In this document: positions 41,216 through 52,084 of the stretch, piece by piece
Layout of the letters: the number at the start of each line of letters is the position of its first letter
How positions within the stretch are numbered: position 1 is the stretch's first letter
Assembly (NCBI GenBank): GCA_019915135.1
Contig: JAHLMK010000016.1
Coordinates: forward strand, 1 to 64,000
Reading direction: 5' to 3'
Source: Strobilurus pachycystidiatus
Taxonomy: Eukaryota > Basidiomycota > Agaricomycetes > Agaricales > Physalacriaceae
Length of the DNA stretch: 64,000 bases
The notes under the pieces: generated by a model
What the model was told of the DNA's origin: nothing
Databases searched by the model: none
The model's input: the letters and a program-made list of their open reading frames with translations, nothing else
Translations under genes and position numbers: made by a program

Positions 41216-41540
41216 AGGACCTCACCTTCTCTCTGCCAAGGCGACGAAAAATTGCCGCAGAGCATTATCGGACGAAATATCAAAACTTCCAGGCAAAGAA
41301 GCACAGGCATGAGGCGCTACTCGCCCGAACAAGTCCTCCTCCGACTGACGAGCAGGTGAGAAAGTTCACAGAGTCACTTGCAGACACTCTGGAGCGGTTT
41401 GGACCAAGCGTGGAAGCCCATTGAGGCTGCCTCAAGGCGTGTGACGGACCTCAGGAAGTGACCAGGCGAGCTGTACCAAAGATCGTTGTAGATTAGTTTC
41501 ACGCTAACCAGATCATTCACACAACAAAATATCATACAAC

Positions 41541-43312
41541 TCAATCTACAAAACGAAGAATCTCGCTAAGTTTCGGTAACAAATTCAAGCCTAACATCCA
41601 CCGCCCCGCCTTTTTGGCCTGCATCTCCTGATACTCGGCTTTGCTGTCACTCTTTACCTTCGCCTCCGTTCGAAAACCGTTGTCGACCCAACGAGCAATT
41701 CCTCCGGGTAGAAATTGAGTGACGGACATGCGTATTTCGCTGTCGGCGACGGGGACGTTTGAGTGAGTGATGGTGGCGGAGGGAATCGCGACGGTGCAGC
41801 CATGCGGAAACTCAAGATAGACGCCGAGCTCCCATAGGATGATGAAGCCACCCTTCTTCGAGTTGTGGTTGCCGAGCGCCGTAATTGCGCACCAGAAGAA
41901 TGCGAGGTTCATGACATCCTTGTGTTTCCATGACCAGACATTGGATCCGAGATTGAACGCGACAGTAGGGTAAATTGAGCGTGGGACGGGAGGCGTAATT
42001 CCAAGGTAATCGAACATTGACTTCACACGATCGCGAGCATATGCGTAGAGGCGAGGGGCCCAGACGCGTAGTCCGCCTACACGAGTTATATCATATTGGA
42101 ATCGGATGCCAACTTGAAACCTACCTGACTGGAATCCAAGAATGCGGCGTATATCTTTGTCCTCGAGAAGCTCCTCCATCAAAGGGGCAAGTTTTCCGTT
42201 GTCAAGACGCGCGGCACGTAGCTGTCCTTGTCCATACGCATAGCCAACGTTCACAGCGGGGAAGGGACCTCTTTTGTGTTGAGTTTGTTTTGGTTTGAAT
42301 AGTGCGCGGCCAGCGACATCCTGCATCTTAGCTAAAGCCCTCGAAGCTGAAACATCGTAAGTCGTATCGTCAGGCTGACCAAATCGAACGGCAGCCAAAA
42401 CCCCGTTCCTGTCCACTATCGCAGTAGGATTCCTAGAGGGAGACGGTCAGTTAGAATACACTCAAGACGGCGCGTTGACCTACCCTCCATTGGGCCCATT
42501 GCACCAAATGGCCCGCAATCCCATGGCATCCAATTCCTCTGGGGTGTAGGCGACCGTCCGATCCTTATACTTGGAGGAGAATGCAGTGTACGCGCCCTTC
42601 TTAACGCGCAGGTCAGCCAGGTCGACGTCGACGGTGACGGGCTCGTCCATGAGGCGAGCAACCTCCTCAACGGCGTGCGCATCGGCCTCTGCAGTCCAAA
42701 ACCTGCTGTCCTTAGCCGCGAGCTTCCGACGCTTGCGACTCAGACCTTTCGTGCCACCCTTCGAGTCGCGTTCTTCGCGTTCGGCATCGTCGTGGGGATC
42801 AGGAGCATTGGGGTCTGGAGGGTGTAATGGGCCGTCTGACTCCGGCATGATGTCGATGTCGTCGAGCTGGGTAGGCGTCGGAATGCCCTCGTCAGGATAT
42901 GGGAGGCGGACATCAGTGCCAGGAAGCTGGTCGATGTCAACGTTGTTCTCGAGCTCAACAGCGGCTTGGAGCAGGGGTGATAGGTCAACGTTGACCTGAA
43001 CGGCTTCAACGACGCGGTCGGACGCGTAGTATTTGCCGGGGTCGTTGTAGATTCGGCCACTGCGCGTCTAAGGGAGGTCAGCGGTGGCCACAAGGGCGGA
43101 GTTGAACACGCACCTTGAGTAGGTGCATAGCCGTGAGCTCGACGGCGCGAGTGGCAGCTGGACAAAACGGCAAGATTATTCCCAGACTGCAGTCCAAGAC
43201 CTTCAACAGTCAACACCGCGTCCTCACCTGGGATGGTGCGTGCGTACGGCTCGTATATCTGGTCAAGGACGTCGCACAGGGTTCTGCAAGGTGCAGGTAG
43301 GAAGAGACGCAC
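41541..43312 (-). CDS. TET/JBP-like 2-oxoglutarate/Fe(II) dioxygenase
   Basis: Minus-strand exons are about 43312-43228, 43157-43114, 43067-42484, 42432-42125 and 42076-41541. All four introns have GTNNGT/YAG borders and keep frame. The C-terminal exon carries the double-stranded beta-helix: WSWKHKDVMNLAFFWCAITAL (HxD at about 41924-41916), GGFIILWELGVYLEFPHG, then IPSATITHSN (distal His, about 41765) and EIRMSVTQF (2OG-binding Arg, about 41731). This matches fungal TET/JBP proteins, which oxidise 5-methylcytosine and are linked to KDZ transposons in mushrooms. An N-terminal basic segment (SRKRRKLAAKD) may be an NLS. The start codon is not settled; a further 5' exon is likely. No KDZ transposase is seen nearby. 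Confidence 0.78.
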
Positions 43313-44157
43313 CTTTGAGCCCTGTACGTTAATATATAGTGGGGATCACGTGGCAGGGGAACGAATGGTCTCGAACATCGGGGTTCGCCGGGGCCAACCA
43401 CGTAACATAACGTGAGTATGTTTTTCAATCAGAACTCTGATATGATACTCGGCTTGCAACCGCGATGGCGACGACGGCGTACCTCGACGAGCTCCACCGC
43501 TAGAAATGACTCTCAAATACTCGAAATCTTGGCGAATCGAACGATGTAGTCCTGAGTCTTCGCGCTCATTTCCCAACTTGTCCTCCCAGCTCATCTCCAC
43601 CATCCTTCGTCAGTCTCAAATATCTCTATTATATCCCGTAGATCTCTAGGCCATTCCTCGGCTCTATCTCATGATTATCGGACGCGCTCATCGGAAAGAT
43701 TATGACTGACTCCCCAACAGCAACCTCTACGAGCCTCTACGCAGACTACGAGCGCCAAGTGATTTCTACTTGGAAGACCTACACGCCGATGACGAGCAAT
43801 TTAGGATTGGAACGCGTCGATCGTGTTGAATCAGGCCGTTGATTCGGATTGAAGGACGGCTCGCAGCTGTTCAATTAAAGTATGGTTCATCCACAAAGTA
43901 CCTACCAATTTGAAGTGTTATGTAAGAGCAGACCGGTGCGAATCGTAAGCATATGCAGTACTATGAGTGATTGTGTCTAAGTCAAAGCAAAGTGTTTGTA
44001 AGGAGCGGAGTGTTTGTAAGTAAGTCAAAGCTAAGTATTCGTAATTAGCGCGGTCATGGCATCGGTAAAGGCCTTCAATTCTTAAGCGAGAGAATCATAT
44101 CATTTCGTGCTAGATACATATGAGCGACCGAGACTAAGAAGACACCATGAAGGAGAC
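43313..44157. other. Intergenic; possible first exon of the dioxygenase
   Basis: A minus-strand frame at 43346-43603 (MVEMSWEDKLGNEREDSG) could be a 5' exon of the neighbouring gene, but no splice site proves it. The rest shows nothing. A near-repeat AAGTCAAAG(C)AAAGTGTTTGTAA occurs twice around 43980-44040. Confidence 0.35.
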
Positions 44158-44735
44158 TCACACAGCAACGGATGGATCGCCACACTGTGAATTCAACCCG
44201 AGATGTTCACCGTGAGCAAGATGAGACCGAATAAGGCCACATTCAAGACACTGTTGGTAGCAGGTCCTCAGCATTGCCCATATGTCGTCGGAGACGCCCG
44301 CAGACGAGTTCCACACTGCGAACGCCACCGCGGTCCTGTCTGCGGACATTTCACTCCGGTATAAACCCAGAGAGTCATACGTCACCTCTGAGGGAAAGTT
44401 GCGTATGACTGGAGGAGGCGCCCCCTCCGTCGGCGTTGCGCGGACAGCTGGAAGAGTGTGAGTCATCGTTCAACTTATAAGAGTCAATTGCTTACCTAGG
44501 GTCGGGAACCTCCTCTCGTGCCCACAACAACCCACAACACGGTGCGAGTTGTACCCCTCCACTGAGAAGTTGCTGGAGCAACAATCACCGCGTCGATTGT
44601 GTGCAAAATTGCTCTCCATGCCCTAAACGACAAACCAAAGCCAACAAACCGGCGTGTGGGTTCCGACATTGCTTGAGGCGCATAGTACGAGGGCAGGGCA
44701 GATGCGTTGCCGTCAAAGAGCTCTAGCTCCGCCAC
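44158..44735 (-). CDS. Hypothetical minus-strand coding pieces
   Basis: Two frames, 44735-44496 (MAELELFDGNASALPSYY, RFVGFGLSFRAWRAIL) and 44466-44158 (RNFPSEVTYDSLGLYRSEM), lie 30 bp apart on the same strand and look like exons of one gene, with GTAAGC near 44497 as a possible donor. The join does not keep frame cleanly. Family not recognised. Confidence 0.3.
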
Positions 44736-45015
44736 ATGGGGACCGATGTAGAACGGGCTGAAAGGGTTATTATCAGCTTAAATCGCGGTGCAAACAAAGA
44801 ACAAGTACCTTGAAACTTGCTACGCGCTTGTTGCTCTTCGAGGCAAGCTATAAGAGAGCGCGCTGAGAGCGTTCAGTGAGTTACAGGCGGCGTCAAGTAA
44901 GAGAAGGAAACTCACTTGAGTTGCTCTTACGCAGGCCCAAGTGGGACCGGGTCACGAACCTGTAGCCATTTGCCATTGGGCCCAGAGGCTCGGCCTAGGA
45001 CATGTTTGCGTCACG

Positions 45016-45971
45016 TCACGGCGCAAATGAGCCTATGAACTCTGTGGAAGCCGCTGCAGAGAGATGTTTCACTCCAGGTCCAGCGGAAGAAGAGAAGGGA
45101 GGAGAGGTGGGGGACGAAGGCGCTGTTGACGGGGAGGAAGCCATGCCCGAGGCGTTCAGGAGAGTTTCGTCAGCTTGAGCGCTAGGTGACGAGGCACTCT
45201 CGGCCAAGTCCATGTCTTCATCCTCATTGTGGTCGTCGTCGTCGTAAGAGATCCGAATCCACCGAGAGCCTTGTAATTCAACCAAATTCAAGGTGAGGGC
45301 GGAATTGAGACAATACGAGAGATGACTTACTCCAGCACTCGCATGTGTAGGCGCATGCGACGCCTGCAGAATGTTGCGCAAGGTACGATCCTTGTCGGGA
45401 GGATCAACGTGCGCGCCCTTCCGAACTCGAAGGGTGCACGAATCCTCGTCTTCAAGGGATGAGAAGTCCCGACAGAGCAGGCGATGCGATGGAAAGGATA
45501 TCTTATAGTCGATGGCATTGAGACCCGCCGTTTGAGTTCTGTTCTTCTTCTTATCCCGAGATCTGAGAGGTTATTGGTATGCGCAAGTGAGCAAAGGAAG
45601 GAAGGAACGAACCTCTCAGCCTCAACGTAACCTAACTTCCTGTCATAATTCAGAAAAATGTCGTCGACAGTGGCTTGGTCGCATTGGCGGCGTGCTTCTG
45701 CAATCCCAGCCGGGGTGGGTTCGAGGGAAGTAGCGTCAAGGAGGTCATTGCTGAAACGTCGAGGAGGAGCAGGGGACGCGTCAGTGAATGGCGACCGGAG
45801 ATTCGCATGGGGGGCGTGCCAGGGGCCCGTTGAAGGTCCGGGAACAGAGGAAGAAGAGGCCGTCCGGTGGTCTCCAGAGGATGTTGAGCCGGAACCGGTA
45901 CTATGAGGATTATAGCGCGGGGTGCGGGAAGGTTGAGAGGAGGGACGAGAGGGCCTTCTATGTGGGCGCAT
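45016..45971 (-). CDS. Ser/Pro-rich hypothetical protein (about 301 aa)
   Basis: Exon 1 is 45971-45613, the intron 45563-45612 (GTTCGT...AATAACCTCTCAG, 50 nt), and exon 2 starts at 45562. The N-terminus MRPHRRPSRPSSQPSR is basic and Ser/Pro-rich. The middle has ARRQCDQATVDDIFLNYDRKLG, and after the intron SRDKKKNRTQTAGLNAIDYK. A second possible intron (donor GTAAGT at 45330) shifts frame, whereas reading through keeps an acidic tail (SYDDDDHNEDEDMDLAE) to 45016. Function unknown. Confidence 0.45.
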
Positions 45972-46478
45972 CAGAGCAGACCAAGACGCGTCAAGAAAGA
46001 GGAAAAGAGGTGCCAGACCGAGTTTTTTGCTCTAAGTCAGAAGGCTTTTATGGCGCAAACTCAGAGTCTCGATTCCAAAGGCCTGAAAGGCGGCATCAGA
46101 TCGCGAGAGGCTCCAGAGACTCAAACCAGATGAAGTCAAGCAATAGAATGTCAACTGTTATTGACACGACGTCCCGGAAAGTACGCAATTCTTAAGAAGG
46201 TGAGTGCCCGGTACCAGGGGAAGCTGCCGGAGCATCTGAGATTGGCACCGCTTATTAGTGTTTCCATTTCTTGATCGCCGGCTTCTGACCGATCTCGCCA
46301 GCTTCCACGTCAGCGACAGGCACAGGGGAGTAGACGGCGGTAGTCTAGTGGTAGTCTGGCCTCTTGATTGAGGGCGGCAGAAACGGTTTTATTGATCCAA
46401 ATCGGCAAGTACCCGCTGACTCAGCCTCCGCGATTGATCCGACTTATTAATGATTACAACGTCTTCTCACCTACCATC

Positions 46479-47912
46479 ATGTCCTACGCGTTCACTTTAG
46501 CCTCTTCAGCAATATTTTTCTCTGTAATTGTGGTGAAGCTATGGCTGCCGCGCCCTGAACTGGTTGTGATGGGCAGCGTTCATGAAACGGTCTCTTGGAG
46601 TTTATGGTCTTGGTGGCATCACCACCCTGTGCCTTTCGACCTGAACCATTGGCGCTATCCAAAGAACGATGGTGACACATTGATGGTTGAAATCCGGACA
46701 ATGAACGCCTGGAAGTTTCTTCAGCCATTCTTTCTTTCTCGAGGGTACTACCTATACATCCGGAATGTACGCAGCACTCTCGATGCGCCTAGCCAATCAC
46801 CTGCCGCACCCTATCAAGAGTATCCCTTTGCCCACACCCTCCAGGCACCCCTTCATTGGGAATATTCCGTAAGTCATCACTGATGGAGACCATGGAACAT
46901 AGCCTAATTCTCCTCATCCCTAGCGGCTACGCGTATGGGCCGCTCGTGATTCACGAGGTAGAGACGTCGTCATAAAGTACACACCTTTTAAGACTGTCGT
47001 GGTTAAATGACCTCATGAAACCCTCCAGACTTATCTCTCTCTCCTCCAAGCCCACTTCGGAATGGTTTGCGTTGAAGCGCCTGAACACGAAAGCGGCGCG
47101 TTTGGACCCTCGCAATCATACAGTCCCGGTTCTGGAGTTTCTGAAATGGGGCGACTTAGTGTTTGCTGTCATGCCACGGCGAGTGTTTAATGTTTTCTGG
47201 GTTGATTCCTCACCTTATACGACCAATCCAGCTGGACAGTTTTACATCTTCTACATGTTCCGACTCTAGGACAGGCACTGATCATGTGGGAGCAATTCCT
47301 TGAGGTGAGCTTCCTGACAATGCTATCTGACCTCATTCCTCTAACATTCACCAGGGCCTGGAATTCTGCCATGAACGCCGCATTGCACATTGCGATATTG
47401 AGAGCAGCAATGTAGTTGTTGATGTCTTGGCGGAAGATGGTTACGATCCTTCAGTGTATGACATTGGGCCAGCGTCTATCTTTGCTTTCATCGATTTCGG
47501 TCACGCTTCAGTGTTGCCCATCGAGACCGTCATGGAGGAGGCACCTCACCGCCACGATCTTTTTTGCCTTCGTTGGGCTAAGCCAGTGGATGGTCACAAC
47601 CCTTTCACAGCAGATGTTCGCTGTCTGGGGGCCACCATCCAAAGATGCATTCGGGTGGGTTCGTTGGTTTCTTTCTGTGGAATGATTCACGATCTTGATC
47701 GTCCATAGATGGTCCCATCAGCCGTCTTCCCCGAAGGACTCGAGCTTTTGAATAGAATGATGGGTTACACTGCGCAGCCCGTGCCCTCTGCATCTGAGGC
47801 TCTCGCTCATCTCAGGATCATCAAGGCAAACTTGCAGGAGGAGACCAACCAGTATCACTTATTGCATTTGGATCGGAGGCGGAGAGGATTAGGGCAGACT
47901 CACCCAAAATAG
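46479..47912 (+). CDS. Protein-kinase-like protein with N-terminal membrane segment (389 aa)
   Basis: Exons are 46479-46868, 46924-46976, 47029-47178, 47232-47304, 47355-47654 and 47709-47912 (390 codons). The N-terminus AFTLASSAIFFSVIVVKLWL is a likely membrane or signal anchor. Kinase motifs follow: RDVVIK (ATP-site Lys), FAVMPRW (hinge), LEGLEFCHERRIAHCDIESSN (catalytic loop with HCD in place of HRD), FAFIDFGHAS (DFG) and LGATIQR. The third intron (47179-47231) must start with GC (GCGAGT...CCAG) to give MPRW, so it is a GC-AG intron. The layout matches the divergent serine/threonine kinase-like proteins expanded in basidiomycetes. Loss of the HRD arginine suggests altered regulation rather than loss of catalysis. 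Confidence 0.75.
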
Positions 47913-48646
47913 GAACGTGCAGCTCTACTCAGAGAAGCTCCGTAGCTGCACGTCATACACCGCATCCCATAGCGCCTCGTAATTAACATCTTCATGTGTC
48001 AAGCCAGCGCAAGCCCAGAGTCCCAGACCTTATGATTTATGAGCGCTTTGTAGACTTGCTATGACCAAGTAAATTCCCCCATGGCTGTAAAGAACTTATC
48101 TTTTGGCGGCCGGAAATTTTTGGGTAAGGGACTGCAGCCTCATCGTTATTATCCAACAGATGACTTCATCAACACCTCATTCGCAATCTAGTGGTTTGCA
48201 GCGGCGGTGATTCTTACATATCTGCATATCTGACAAAGTCAGTGAAGGGTATACTCTACATCAGTGTCTCCGCGGCCAAGCAAAGGTCGCTGTGCCGTTC
48301 GATAAAGGCCTTGGGGTAGAGCCTTACTCGCGTCATTGACGAATGGATGCCTCGGCTATAGTATGTGAGTTGCCCAGCTCCGCCTGGATGACGAAATGGC
48401 AGCTGGCCAATTTGTCTTGTCGTACCTCGGTGAATCAAAAAAACTTACGTATGCTCGGCATAGCGAATCTATTGCGTCACCGTAGGACGCAAAATGTTGC
48501 GTGTATTTATGATTGTGGCAAACAATTGCCAATCTGGTGCTGCGGAGATGGGCCGGATCACTTCAAATACGGACTCCAGAGTTTTCTGTAACATCATCCG
48601 ATCATCCTTCTTGCCAGTGAACATCTACACTCCCCGCTGCGCCCCA
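47913..48646. other. Intergenic, nothing recognised
   Basis: Frames at 48256-48591 lack support. Confidence 0.45.
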
Positions 48647-49076
48647 ATGTCATTTGCCCTCCTTTCCTACGAAGAGGTATATGGAAGAGAGCAGCGTCCA
48701 TACGAGTGTCTCAGCGTGGCCAGTGTGCAGGCCCTTGCACCGATAGTTATCCAAGAACAGGTGCGTCTTCCTCTGATGATTCATCATTGTAATCGATCTC
48801 TGACAGTTGCGCCAGGCGGATAGCTTATCCATTCGAGCGACTACGCGAGACACTCTTCTCACTGAACTCTTTGACTTTGTGTCCGGCTTCTATCTTGCCT
48901 TGTGTTCTGCAGGAGGAGTCGAACTCGCAGACGCCATGCACGCGGCGGGAATACGGGCTGAAATGGTTAGAGCACTTCAAACTGGTGGATCAAACGAGAC
49001 ATTTTCTTCCAACATGCTAACCAAACCCCTCTTAGCCTATGATGATTTGCCACTCCCTGACTCGGGAGATGCCTGA
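48647..49076 (+). CDS. Small two-exon hypothetical protein (127 aa)
   Basis: Exon 1 is 48647-48760, the intron 48761-48806 (GTGCGT...CTGACAG, 46 nt), and exon 2 48807-49076. The join reads QALAPIVIQEQ-LRQADSLSIRA. The protein is MSFALLSYEEVYGREQR to LLAYDDLPLPDSGDA and mostly helical. Splice signals are good; the family is not recognised. Confidence 0.52.
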
Positions 49077-49787
49077 CAACTTTCACTAGTTTTAGCGCAT
49101 ATGTAGATACATGGCTGTGAACAAGACATATCAGGAGAACTCTCAATCTGAGGTCGGGTGGCTGGACTGATATTGAGGATACGGTGTGGAAGCGATGTGG
49201 CTTTGACGACATGCCGACTATGCGTCGACCTAGACTCCTGAGCGTTTTTGGCGCATCAACTCGCGAGATATCTTGTACAGGAACCCACCATAATCTTGAT
49301 GCAAGAAATCAGCAGACAGTACCAGGACGGTTTGATATTCGGTCTGAACGGGGAGCCTGTGAACCTTTCAGTGAAAAGCGACAAGACGGCTGTTTCCCTC
49401 CGCTCCGCAACGCGCCTAGCGACCCTCGTAATCTCAACGGTCGAATGTATTCCCTGTTGCAGCAGGCGATGCCATATTGCTTGAATGAGGAAGCGCGCGC
49501 CGGTGAATTTCGCGGGATGCGAGTGAGGCTTCCTGACATCGGCGTTCCGTTGTGAAAGCAAACGGCTGTAACCGTAATTTAGGAAAGTTACGTCGAAGAG
49601 GGTCACATGCACTGTATGGTAAATACAAAAAGATGTCATCGGCAGAGAAGAATCCCAGCCTAGCTATCGCAGTCAACGGGGAACGACTGCAACTCCTCAT
49701 GTGAAGACCTGATTCTCGAGTGACTGCTTCCATCATGGCATACACGCCGTTCGGCATTGGGCGGAGTCTGTGGTAGAAGCTGGAGCT
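49077..49787. other. No supported gene; expected site of a LINE ORF2 is not coding
   Basis: On the minus strand this lies downstream of the zinc-knuckle ORF, where a LINE ORF2 (endonuclease/RT) would start. I see only short frames with stops, so ORF2 is absent or destroyed. A plus-strand frame (49248-49484: QEPTIILMQEISRQYQDG) looks protein-like but is unsupported. Confidence 0.4.
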
Positions 49788-51629
49788 TCATAGGTAGAGA
49801 GCGTCAAGTCTCGCTTGTTCCTCTTGTAGGTACGGGCAGAACTTGTCCACCGATTCGTGGTCTCCCCCACAGTTGACGCATTTTACGGTAACATGCGCGC
49901 AGAGGCGCATGTCGCTACAGCGGCCAAATGCAAGAGGACAAGCGCACTTCCTAGTGTTATGATTACCCGCGCAGTGGGCACACTTGAGGGCCAGGGAATC
50001 ATTTGCAGATGGGCATCCCTTAGCCTTGTGGCCGAGCCTTTGGCACAAATAGCACAAGTCCTGAGCAGGGGATGGCACGAATTTCCGCACCACGTAGACA
50101 CTTCCAGAAATTATGATTCCCCGCTTGATGAGCTCGTCAGCTGCATGAGCGTCTGTGATGCAGATTTTCAGCGAGGTGAAGAATTTCCCGTTGTGTCGCC
50201 CCAACGGACTGATGTTCTGAATGGACTCCGCGTCACGGAAGGTATGAGGATTGGAGGCTAGGAGAGTTGCCTTCAGATTCGACGCACTCACATCCAATGA
50301 TCTTGGGACCCAATCAGCGATGAATGTTAGCACCGGAACATCGAGCGCGGCTTTAGCGTCCAGGTGTGGTACCCACACCTTGGCGTGAGCTAAGATGCGT
50401 TCTGCACTGTTCTCGTCATGAGCGCTGACAACAATACTATCCGCTTTCAAACGATGGACATTCATCCCACGTAGGACAGGGACGTGTGCGTCATAGAAGG
50501 CCCTTTCCACGAGGGATCTGAGCACAGCTGGAGTCGCCTGGTGAAGGGGCGAAGCTTTGTCAACCCTCTTGAGTGAGACAGAGACAGTGGGTTCAACAAA
50601 AGCACCCCGATGTTTCTCGTCGCGGGGAGGGTGAGATTGGCCGTCGTCGTACCATTTGTTCCCGCGATCAGAGGCGTGGGAGGTGGGTTCAAGGTTATGG
50701 AAATCATGCCCAGCCGTTCCTGACTGGCGAATAAAGCTGGCGGGAATCTGTAACAATTCGTCTGGCGACGGGACGGTTGAGATCCGGGTTCTCAAATGGG
50801 CGTGGCAGGAAGCAGCCGAGGATGTAAATTTGTCAAGAAGCTGAGCCATAGCGGCTCGGGAGTCCTGGAATTGTTTGTGTGATGGTGGCTTCGATGTCAG
50901 ATCCTGAAGATGAGACACCAGTGACGCAAGATCGGAGCGATCTACTGCAACGAAGACACCGGGATCTTTGGGGCTGTCATCCGTTGAGAGTGAGAGACGA
51001 CGATGGGCGCAGTTGACAGGACGAGTTTGTGCCCGATGACTTAAAGATCGTAGCTTCGATACAGGATACATGTTTCCATCCTGAGCTGGAACACCCTTGT
51101 GAATGTGGGTATCTCGAGCGCGATCACCGACCAGTTGGTGAGCGGAGAGGTAGTCGCGAAGCAGAGCTACAGCAACAGACGCCTCCCCGGTGCACATTGA
51201 TATACGAAGTGGATGGGGGTATACCGGCCCTTGGAGGACACGCTGACAATTGTCTGATAGGCAGGGGAGAGTGATAGCATGGAGTACGGCATCCACGTAG
51301 AAAGGCAGTCGGGGGGGTACCCAGCCTGGATGTGGAACAATGTTGGGCAGACACGGGGAGGGTTCCTCCAGGCCTGGAAAATTGACACAAGGAAGTGGTC
51401 CGCTGTATCGCCTCTCGACGGGACGGAGGGGGAAAATGGTAAAGCTAGGGGTGGAATGAAATACCCCGGAAAACATAGTTGCCGGGGCCGGGTCGAAGGT
51501 AGGAGCACACGGTGGCGAGCCTGGTTTCAAGTACATCTCTGGGATGGTAGGTGCACCAATGAGTGTCAGAGATTCCTTCCGCAAGACGGACATACCCTGG
51601 TTTCGCATGATGGTGGTAAACAACGTCAT
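49788..51629 (-). CDS. LINE ORF1/gag-like zinc-knuckle protein (up to 613 aa)
   Basis: The C-terminus carries three zinc knuckles: CYLCQRLGHKAKGC (CX2CX4HX4C), CAHCAGNHNTRKC and CVNCGGDHESVDKFC. Before them lie RRM-like segments (DSIVVSAHDENSAERIL, SLKICITDAHAADELI), as in ORF1 proteins of Tad-type LINEs. The N-terminal 130 residues are Pro-rich and homologous to the MARTKQ protein at 38986. A 57-nt in-frame stretch at 51539-51595 has intron borders (GTATGT...CTGAC...CCAG) at the same place and phase as the intron of that paralogue. The spliced form would start MRNQE at 51608. No ORF2 follows. It is either a stranded LINE ORF1 or a host gene derived from one. Confidence 0.72.
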   Translation of the reverse strand: MTLFTTIMRNQGMSVLRKESLTLIGAPTIPEMYLKPGSPPCAPTFDPAPATMFSGVFHSTPSFTIFPLRPVERRYSGPLPCVNFPGLEEPSPCLPNIVPHPGWVPPRLPFYVDAVLHAITLPCLSDNCQRVLQGPVYPHPLRISMCTGEASVAVALLRDYLSAHQLVGDRARDTHIHKGVPAQDGNMYPVSKLRSLSHRAQTRPVNCAHRRLSLSTDDSPKDPGVFVAVDRSDLASLVSHLQDLTSKPPSHKQFQDSRAAMAQLLDKFTSSAASCHAHLRTRISTVPSPDELLQIPASFIRQSGTAGHDFHNLEPTSHASDRGNKWYDDGQSHPPRDEKHRGAFVEPTVSVSLKRVDKASPLHQATPAVLRSLVERAFYDAHVPVLRGMNVHRLKADSIVVSAHDENSAERILAHAKVWVPHLDAKAALDVPVLTFIADWVPRSLDVSASNLKATLLASNPHTFRDAESIQNISPLGRHNGKFFTSLKICITDAHAADELIKRGIIISGSVYVVRKFVPSPAQDLCYLCQRLGHKAKGCPSANDSLALKCAHCAGNHNTRKCACPLAFGRCSDMRLCAHVTVKCVNCGGDHESVDKFCPYLQEEQARLDALYL

Positions 51630-52084
51630 AGATTGTATCTTCCCACGGACGTCATGATCGCCTGGCCGAAATTACATCCACTCAAAGCAACGATCCCCGT
51701 CGCATTTGTAAGGTGAGCGGGCTACTGGACACTGAGTGTACCTTCCGCACTTCAATCCAAGAGAGCTACATATGCACAGAAAGCGGCCTTTGTCGAAGGC
51801 GCTTTTTCGAAGGGACATGTCTTCCAGGTAACATTGTCTTCGGAGATGTTCTACATGACGCAACCACAAATGTAGGATTTTACCTCTAGAACGGTGATTG
51901 AATCAAAGGGGGCTCGTTGAGTACGTCTTCTGTAACAGAACTCTTACAGTACCACATATCTGTCACCGTGTCTATGTATGATGTCTGGAATCAAAAGAAG
52001 CTATCGTCCACTCATAAGGCGACCTGCAGCCCGACGCTAAAAGCCATTCGCGCATCGATTACTGGCGATAATCCACTAGGTATG
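51630..52084. other. Intergenic, nothing recognised
   Basis: Only a 65-codon minus-strand frame (51672-51869) without support. Confidence 0.45.

Noticed and set aside
41155..41424. Conserved MGCRWYKQ-starting frame seen in repeat copies B, C and D
   Set aside because: The frames diverge right after the repeat border, and the shared TATAAAG lies only 17 nt before the ATG, too close to place the start in the mRNA.
46330..46400. tRNA-like sequence (TAGTCTAGTGGT A-box, later GGTTTTATTGATCC)
   Set aside because: The A-box is good, but no 7-nt anticodon loop, T-arm GGTTCRA or acceptor pairing can be drawn. It may be a SINE scrap at most.
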